Positions 56,428 through 64,000 of a stretch of 64,000 bases of DNA are shown piece after piece (within the stretch, counting starts at the first letter, position 1; the number at the start of each line of letters is the position of its first letter). This stretch comes from Sweltsa coloradensis (lineage: Eukaryota > Arthropoda > Insecta > Plecoptera > Chloroperlidae): assembly GCA_024449915.1 (NCBI GenBank), contig JAMZAV010000025.1, forward strand, positions 684,001 to 748,000, in the 5' to 3' direction. Position numbers and translations under genes: made by a program. A model generated the notes under the pieces. It saw nothing but the letters and a program-made list of their open reading frames with translations, ran no database searches and was not told the DNA's origin.

Positions 56428-58339
56428 TTTTTTACTTGTGTTAATTCCACACTCCTCTTGTTTTTTCTACATTTTTTTAATCAAGAAAATTAACAATGTA
56501 TGTCGATAATCTTTTGAATAGAAGAAGTATTGTTGTAAGTCAAAGACTGTTTCAGCGATTCTGGATTGCCGATGGCAATAGAGCGTATCGCGCTATCATT
56601 GAGCCAAGCCTATCGGTACCTGTCAAATGTCGACACAAGGCTAAACGCCGACACTAGACACCGACATCATTGGCAAATGCTCTGATGTTAGCTTTAGGCC
56701 CGCGCAATAGGGATGAGGCACGATAAAAAGCAGATGAGAGTGAGAGGGAGTGGGGCAGAGAGGAGAGGAGAGGGAAGGGCGGGGAGGGGCGCATCGTGTA
56801 CACTGAATGGCTTCACGTGGCTCTGTTTTCAAATTGCATTCCCGCTGGCTGGAATCAGCAACGTAATATCTTGGCTCCTCAACAGCTTTCAAGTCGGGAC
56901 ATTTAGTGTGTCGTCCATTGTGATTCGAGTATCAGTGACATAGTGTATGAACGTGTGGACAAGGACTACCAGGTAGGTACCGACTACCGACTACCGGTAG
57001 CGTAGCATGCGGAGGCAGAGCGATCTAGGGGCGCAAACTGAACTAATGACGGTGCAAGTTAGAACCAATAGAAACTCGGCATTGAGATTGTGCTCTTTTT
57101 TTTCAACACTATGCCGTGTTAGTTGTGTCATTTATTATTTAAGTATTTTATCTCCTGTCACACCAAACCAATCAAAGAAATCGTCGCCAATGATCAAATG
57201 ACTTCCTAGTTTTTTTATTTCGAAAATCTAACTTGTGTTTTTTTTTGTGAGAAGCAATTGAAGATATATTTACTTGGCGTTTCTTTAGATATAATAAGAC
57301 ACAAATACATCATCAACCACATATTTTAAGGAATAACTAAACAGTATTTGTCTAGTGTGCACGATTAACTAAATTTTATAATTCTCATAACAACATAAAT
57401 AATGTTGTTCATATTGAGTTTCTTTGGATATTGCTAACTGAACTTGATGTTATCTAGTGACAACGGGTTTTAATTTTTCGCTTGAGTTTTATTTAAAACG
57501 ATTGGTTGTTTTTACGATTAGTTACGTTTACTTAGCTAACTGAACATTTCTTCCTAATCAATTGAAGCGTAATGCTTGGAGGGAGTGGATTCTAGGGCGA
57601 GGGGAGAGAAGAGAGAAATTCGTATAAAGAGAATAATATTGTGTATCCGTTTTGTTTTACTCTTGTTTTATTCAATAGGGCAATCAACAAAAAACAGAGG
57701 TCGTTTATTGTTAATATCCCCTTAAATTAAATATAATGTGTAGCCAATGATTTTCATTTGCTTGTGAGTAAAACCAAGTTTTTGTAAATAATTGGTTTCA
57801 TTTCTTACTTTTACGGATTATTTTATTCGAGTTGATACGTGATAGTTAATCAAGTAGGCCTACGAATATATCAGAAAAACTATTTTTTTACTATACTTCT
57901 TTAAAGGTGTGGATGATAAAATTATAGTGTCAAACATACGTAGAATTTATTCGGCACGTAATTTGATTGAGTACGGTCGTTTTTTGGGTGAATACGAGAT
58001 ATATTTTTTGGACTTCATAAATGTTACTTGACATATTATGTATTAATCCACACTAATTGAGCTTACTCAATTGATAATTAATATCTACGTTAAACCATTG
58101 AAGCTATGTATTAACATCCGTAGTAAGTGCACAATAAGTCTGCTCCTAGTTGTAGTCACACATAAATTTGTTTGGAAGTTATAAATCTGACAAGTGAAGG
58201 GGTTCAAAGTTTAGAATTAATCAATTTAAGTTCAGTGAGACAATTAAACTATTGCAGAGATAAATATGGTTAAATTCGACATCAAATCAAAATAAATTTT
58301 TAGAACTAAATAAGAATATACACTTTAAATAAATAAAGA
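56428..58339. other. Intergenic, no gene recognised
   Basis: A G+A-rich patch on the plus strand at 56735-56790 (GAGAGGAGAGGAGAGGGAAG) and another at 57574-57617. Otherwise A+T-rich. The 83-codon minus frame at 56641-56892 overlaps the purine tract and is not convincing. Confidence 0.5.
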
Positions 58340-58510
58340 TCAGATCAGAAGGTCTACGGTCACCTCTGAGAGCAGACAATCCTGACAAGATTTCCAAAAG
58401 TTTTCTCAGTTAACTTTGAGAATTTTAATATTCTCCTTGAGATTCCCTCAAGGTCACGGTCACACCGTAGGTAACACAAAGAGAGGAGAGTTTTCCGGGG
58501 CAGGTTTCTT
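58340..58510 (+). mobile_element. Family B SINE, head eroded
   Basis: The GACAATCCTGACAAGATTTC body remnant, TTCCAAAAGTTTTCTCAGTT, and the 3' signature AAAGAGAGGAGAGTTTTCCG followed by GGGCAGGTTTC. Confidence 0.75.
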
Positions 58511-58628
58511 TCCATGGTACAATTATGAAAGATTGTTATTATTTGGCAAACAAATTACTTTTGAGCAAACGCGGGCGATTTTAGTACCCAGAAGTAAGAC
58601 TTACAACCAGCATGCATTGTGAGCATGG

Positions 58629-58795
58629 CCGATAGTGGTAGCTCATGCGTAACGCGCGAGACTTGATTCTAGAGGGGACAGGTTCGATACTTGATACGGC
58701 AACCTTGATTTCCAAGGTTTTCTGCTAGGGATTTAGAACGCTGAAAACAGCCCTTGTGCTTTTCCTTTAGAAAAACAAATGTATACCCTTAAGTA
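58629..58795 (+). mobile_element. Family B SINE, 3' truncated
   Basis: Head CCGATAGTGGTAGCTCATGC, GTAACGCGCGAGACTTGATT, B-box ACAGGTTCGATACTTG, and body CGGCAACCTTGATTTCCAAG. It is tandem with the preceding copy, about 120 bp apart. Confidence 0.85.
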
Positions 58796-60777
58796 GGGAG
58801 ACGAAAGCAAAGGGTGCGACACCGTAGCACGTACGAACAATAACATACAGAATATATTAAATATAATCTAATCAATTTAAAGTAAAACGAATGATCTTTA
58901 AACATGGAGATACGTGTCACATAATATATGTGACGTAGTGTAGCCTATATTTTCTACGGTTGGAAGTGTGTGTGGCCTATTACAAGGTGTGCACATGGTA
59001 CTGTTTGTGTTAGAAAATTTGTAATTAAAATCGTCTTAAATGCTAGGGTTGATCTATTAAAATAACCATAAAGTATAGTGTTATTCACGCATGGGCATTG
59101 GAATAAAAAATATCTGAAAATATAATTTGATTAATTTTGTATTTTCACATTAAATTCTTTTTTAAGGAGCAGTAACACTATTTAACTATTCTTACAATCT
59201 AGTGGAAGTGCATAGGTTGCCATGTCTCCAACAAGTCCCCTTCTAATCAGCTGGTTAGGGCAGGGAGATACTTGTACACATCAGTATTCTCATCTCATGC
59301 CACACAATGTATTTGATCACATCAGGATGCACTAGATTTAAAGGGGAAATAGCAAACAATTGTTCTCCGTATGCAAATAGCTTGTAAAACATATACACAC
59401 ACTTACGAATATTTGATTTGGGTTTTATGAGTAAAGTGCTGTTAGTGTTTCATGAGTTTTACTATTCCGTCTTTAATGAACTAGTAACTTTATTATTTTT
59501 GTACCGGTACGTTTTACGTTTTAAGTTTATTCCTATATTTTGGGGATTCATTTTTCATACGTGTGTCTACTATATAAGTGTGTGCTCCATATAGAATCTA
59601 AATCGCTTCAAAATAACCATAAAAGAAAAAGAAAGAAAGAGAAAAGAATAACCATCTCTGCTTGTGGCCCCGAAAACTCAAATTGCAAGAGAATCGGTAG
59701 GTAGCCGGAGGTTCTCTGGGCTAGATTCCCTTTGGGGATAAACTTTTAAATAGTGTAATAGTTGTATCCAGTAATATTTACTGGCGAAGCCACAAAACAC
59801 ATTTAAAAACGCAAAAGTTGGTTTTAACGAGCCGCGAAAGTTTAGTAGTTATTTATTAACCTTTTGAATTGATAGTACACCTTCTCCATCTGACATTCAC
59901 ACCTTCTTATGTATGGTATGCAGTTATCAATGATTGGGAATGGAAAATTCTGTGTAAATAAATAACGTATAACTTCTAGCATAAAAAAGTTGATATTTTA
60001 TGTGTGAACTGCTTTAAAGTTACCCCAATCCACAACAATGCGTCTGTTGACACGTGTAGTGTGCAGGTATTGTCTCGCCATGCACATGAGGCGTGGATTG
60101 CACCCTATGTATCACAACCAGGCGTAGAGGAGGGTGGGGGGAGGAAGGTTGAAGGGATGAACTGATAACCCATATCAGACCCCAAGGGTAGAAACTAGGG
60201 GTAGCTCATTGCAATAGGGTGAGAAGAAATAAAAACACACGGTGTAGTTCTAAGTCTTGTCGTTAGATAGCACCACAGTCGTACTGCACACAAGAAACAT
60301 GGGAAACAATCGCCTTCGGAAGAATAACTCCATTTTAAGTCATAAAGATTTATTTGCCTTGGTTAGATCATCCTAGATAGGAACAGCATCTATATATGGT
60401 GAACATATTATGTTTTGTGTGCCTAACTTTATGAAATCACTTGGTTTGCAGTGGACATGCCTCCATATTTTGACAGATTGTTACTCACGTACCACAAAAA
60501 GGTGTCAAACATTAATCATACCATAACTTTTAATTTTGAGTATCGCTTTTTTTATTTACATGAATAATATAAGTAATTAGTTTTAAGGTTTTGGGCCAGG
60601 CATGTATGGTGTGCCCCGAACCAACGCAGTATCATACCAACCCTTTGAATTGACATTATACGTTACAAAGTGAATTTCTACTAGCATGATCACTTTCAAA
60701 TATTGATTGTTGAACAAATAAGGCCCAGCTTGCTCATCGACAGGCGACTTACTAGGTAAATGACGTATAGGGATTGT
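58796..60777. other. Intergenic, no gene recognised
   Basis: Contains a GA-rich tract (AAAGAAAGAAAGAGAAAAG) at about 59624-59645 and, at about 60085-60115, a phrase resembling the family B 3' end (GGATTGCACCCTATG). Neither is strong enough to call. Confidence 0.45.
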
Positions 60778-60960
60778 TGGGAAGGAATGTCCAAGAACTG
60801 TCTGTATTTTATAGGATTCAATCCCACTTGAGTACTTTGACTGAGAAAAAACTAAGGAAAACTTTCAGTCAAGATTGCCAGTGGCAGGAATCAAATTGAC
60901 GACCTTCTGAAGTACCGAATTAGGGTATCGCGTGCAACGCGTGAGCCACCTCTATCGGTG
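60778..60960 (-). mobile_element. Family B SINE
   Basis: The minus-strand head CACCGATAGAGGTGGCTCAC and GCGTTGCACGCGATACCCTA give the best-preserved A-box region of the family. A decayed B-box (TTTGATTCC), CACTGGCAATCTTGACTGAA and GGACATTCCTTCCC follow. Confidence 0.88.
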
Positions 60961-61825
60961 TTAAAAATACAAAGTATATATATTAATAAATACCTTAAGC
61001 CTTTTTAAATTTGTGTTTTTTATTTTTACTTGTTGAGTTTACTTTCTGTCCGGCCCTTGTAACATTCCTTATTTATTTGTAACTAATTTGTTCTATGTTA
61101 CATTGATGTCATTAGTTCTATGTTCTATGACAATTTTTAAATAATTTTTACCTTATTAAAAAAAAAAAAGATTTATCTCATTTATAACATTGATAAAATA
61201 TTATGTGTGATTTGAATTTTTCCACTGTATGTTTTCCATTTGGGCAATATGCTTGGGGCGTGTATCTACACATTGAAATTACGATGTGCTAGAACGACTA
61301 GAAGTTATGTTACGAGTAACAGTAAGGACCGGATTTCAGAGCTTGTGTTGTAAGCAACTGTGCTAAAGCGGTGATGCTAATTTATTTGGGGACAAGAGAA
61401 ACAAAAGAACCTCCCCTCCCTTCCCTTCCCCTTGCTGTTCGTTCCCCTCTCGACGCGAAGACAGGCACAAATGATAAATGCACTATTACCACTGACCGTC
61501 TGATGTTGCAGAAATACTTGCAGACGTTTTACAGCCTTTTCATTTGATTTTGTTTTGGGGAATATTATTTTATTAAATCCACACTGTTAAAAGATTTTAT
61601 ATCGATTGTTAGAACAAATACCCGAAAAACTGTTTATCCCATTGTCAAATGCGTAATGTATTTCTTCACTGAAATTATAGATGAAATTATATATGAATCT
61701 AAGTGAGGAAAGTGAATATATTATTATTAAATAAATTTGTATAACTACATCATTGATATCATTCCTGTAGTCACGTTCAGTTTTATCAAACTACGTTTAA
61801 TAATTTTTCGAACATCAACAATAAT
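60961..61825. other. Intergenic with a possible retroposon poly(A) end
   Basis: ACCTTATTAAAAAAAAAAAA at about 61150-61168, preceded by A+T-rich DNA with TTCTATGTT repeats, looks like a poly(A) tail of an unassigned retroposon. A CCCTCCCTTCCCTTCCCC tract is at about 61412. Confidence 0.4.
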
Positions 61826-62095
61826 TTAACTGTTGTCAATAATGATAATTAGCCTCCTATTATACCGATTCCGGAGGGAAGAATTGATGATTGTCTTCCA
61901 ATTGATTACTAACATCAAATTGTAATTATTGCAAAACAATAACAATTCGCCCATTTTTGTACTCGCAACCAATTTCATTTGCGCAATTAAAAATTTTGGC
62001 CTATTTTCACTGAGGGTGTAATTGAGAACCAAATTGTAACTTTCCGATTCTGCTGCTGTGAGTGTTCTTTGAGAGTTATGTATTAGTTGCAACAT
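61826..62095 (-). CDS. Unrecognised 89-codon ORF
   Basis: It starts at the ATG at 62095 (a second in-frame ATG-like context, AAAATGAATG, precedes it) and ends at 61826. The N-terminal half is polar and charged (NSQRTLTAAESESYNLVLNY). The C-terminal half is hydrophobic and then basic, ending RRLIIIIDNS. No family is recognised, and no poly(A) signal could be tied to it. Its length is within chance expectation, so it is listed only because its composition is less biased than its neighbours. Confidence 0.12.
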   Translation of the reverse strand: MLQLIHNSQRTLTAAESESYNLVLNYTLSENRPKFLIAQMKLVASTKMGELLLFCNNYNLMLVINWKTIINSSLRNRYNRRLIIIIDNS

Positions 62096-64000
62096 TCATT
62101 TTATATACTCACATTTTAAACAAATAATAATAAAATCATATCAGAAACAAACCATAAATCATAATAAATCTTGTGAGCAGTCATAAACGAAGTTAGATGA
62201 GACGAATACGAAATGGCATCAAAAAGTAAAAACGCGTTTTATTGTATCGACAATTGTCGAAGAATTGTTCATCGTTTAGTTCCAAAAGTTAACAGATTGA
62301 TTTCAACTTTTAACTCTATATTCGATTTCGATTTGTAATAATGCTATTAATTAAATGTACACTCTGTTCTGATTAATTAATGTTCCAAGTAGAACTGTTA
62401 TTGAACTACCTATAACAAAAAATCGTATTTTCTAAAATACCAATAGCCCATTTAGCAATGTTTGTGATGTGTGCGGATTGTAATTTATGCTCTATGGGTG
62501 TCAATTCTAAAAAAAAACTTGTCCACGTTTTATGGTACAAAAACGTCTTTGAAATTTAGCTACGAGTGATAATTGATGGTTGTATTACGTAATGTTTTGC
62601 TCGTCGTGATCGACTGACTTCTTTTATTGTACTGCGTTGAGGGTGTGTACCGATTGACATATATTTGCGCCGCTGTCACCCTACTTTAAACGATAAACTC
62701 CCTGTTACAATCGTAAATCTAACTATATTGATCTGGTTCCTTCAAATTATAGTGTACTTCTCACTCTAAACAGTAAATTATCGTCTCTTAAAACACATGT
62801 ACGGTTATGTTAATACAATTGTATAATGAAGTGAATTGTAATGTCGGGAATGTGAGGATCTTAGAGGGATGCTGTACGGGGAAGGGCTGGTTTAGTCGGC
62901 CGAAAGATCAGAGGGGTTCGTTCTCTCATTTTAGGGGGGGGGGGGGGGTCGTTAGAACTTGTTTGTAATTCCTCGCAGGTCGCAATCAAATGGAATTTAC
63001 AAAGAGTTGGTTCGTTGTGGGTTTATTTATTTATCGAAATATTCTGGTCATATGTATAGGCTGAAAATACTTTGTAATTCTCAATTCAACAAAATTGGAT
63101 CTCAATATTATTTAGTCTGAACGCTTGCAAAGCTTGGCTTGTTACATGTACGCGAAACGTCTTATTAGGCGTAAAATAAACCTGATTAAATAAAATTATT
63201 TCAAATGATTTGGTAACTATAACAATTTGCTTATATCATAATCTGCCAACAAGGGGTTTTAAAGAATCACATAATTGATAATGTAGAACATACAAATAAT
63301 GTTCGTATATTGTTAATACAAACGTGTTTTGTATTTGTTCTAATTCTCTATTGAAAAAAATTAACGGCTGTGCCGATTTTGACCAAACTTCTTGCGACGA
63401 TTCGAAATGTCGAAAGTATAGGCTAGAACTACAATGTGTATAGTATTAATTTTTCATATAAATCGCGCTTGTAGCCTTCTTATACTTTTTACGAGGGGTA
63501 ACTGTACATAATACATTATAACTATTTTCTAAAGAAGTATTGAATGTTACATGCATATGTATGTACTGTTTATCAAAACAATTATCTCAAATATCACTTC
63601 CTATATTTAAATGCATAAATCTTTGTTTTGCGTTACTTTCTTACTTTCAAACATTATCATTGTATGTTAACAATAACATAGAAACGAAACTTAAAATATT
63701 TTTAAAAAAAGTGCTCAATAAAAATAACGCAAATGTTTCAACGGGTCTGTAAATATAGTGTCCCGGGCCCAAACTATAATATGATTCATAATATTATATT
63801 TACATCTAATTCTTATTTTAAATACTGGCCATGATCAATGAATGTAAACTGGTAAGTGGTAACCATATCGAAACACATATTTTTTTAATTATAGTACACA
63901 GATAATTCGCATCACATCAATACAACCTAAAACAGCCTTGATCTATAATGTATTTATTTATTAAATTTGCATTTCAAAACCTACACATTTGAAATAAATA
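62096..64000. other. Intergenic, no gene recognised
   Basis: A+T-rich. It contains a 16-base G-run at 62934-62949, a likely assembly-sensitive site, and no assignable repeat. Confidence 0.55.

Noticed and set aside
1..64000. CRISPR array, operon or other prokaryotic system
   Set aside because: No regularly spaced short repeats with unique spacers, no gene-dense coding strand and no ribosome-binding-site pattern. The repeat content is that of an animal genome.

Overview
The window looks like A+T-rich intergenic DNA from an animal, most likely a non-model invertebrate. This rests on three things: there is no prokaryote-style gene packing, and the longest open frame is 191 codons, in one of the few GC-richer patches; tRNA-headed SINEs and hAT-type MITEs are abundant; and microsatellites, minisatellites and polypurine or homopolymer tracts occur throughout. 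I could not recognise one intact protein-coding gene, rRNA or functional tRNA. No database search was possible, so element family names are structural, assigned here.

Two short interspersed families dominate. Family A (13 copies) is a roughly 220-380 bp element. It has a conserved GGTGGAGGTGCCGGGT core, a GACGGACGGAC segment, and a terminal hairpin ending in GCTCCCTAAT. Family B (about 15 copies) is a roughly 200-250 bp tRNA-derived SINE. It has a tRNA-like head, a GGCAATCCTGACTGAAGG body motif and a conserved GAAGAGGG...GGGCAGGTTTC end. Other families are a retroposon 3' tail (D, 3 copies), a dispersed element with the CCGTCCTTTCGGATGGGAC motif (C, 2 copies) and a roughly 100 bp repeat (E, 2 copies).

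Layout. 0.1-0.9 kb: a long fold-back element (two roughly 200 bp arms, 29 bp loop) flanked by direct repeats. 3.4-3.7 kb: a degenerate Thr/Lys/Ala-coding repeat. 4.3-7.7 kb: family A and B copies and a roughly 200 bp direct duplication. 10.4-13.6 kb: minisatellites, a tRNA-like head and a strand-asymmetric polypurine block. 15.5-16.3 kb: a TIR element with a possible transporter-gene remnant. 16.5-17.2 and 20.6-22.9 kb: A, B and hAT-like copies. 23.7-24.2 kb: a 33 bp minisatellite. 25.4-25.9 kb: a possible decayed exon. 26-34 kb: mixed retroposon debris. 34-41 kb: mostly featureless. 41.2 kb: a (GGACGT)n array. 43.7-44.4 kb: a roughly 125 bp satellite with a family C element inserted in it. 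47-52 kb: family B copies and a nested pair of hAT-like MITEs with an exact target duplication. 53.4-53.7 kb: a CpG-dense island. 54.0-56.4 kb: hexanucleotide arrays and a four-copy family A cluster. 58-61 kb: more SINE copies. The last 3 kb holds little.

The open frames listed are the few whose context (splice-acceptor-like sequence, poly(A) signal, one interrupting stop) makes them worth testing. All carry low confidence. There is no set of genes whose cooperation can be described.
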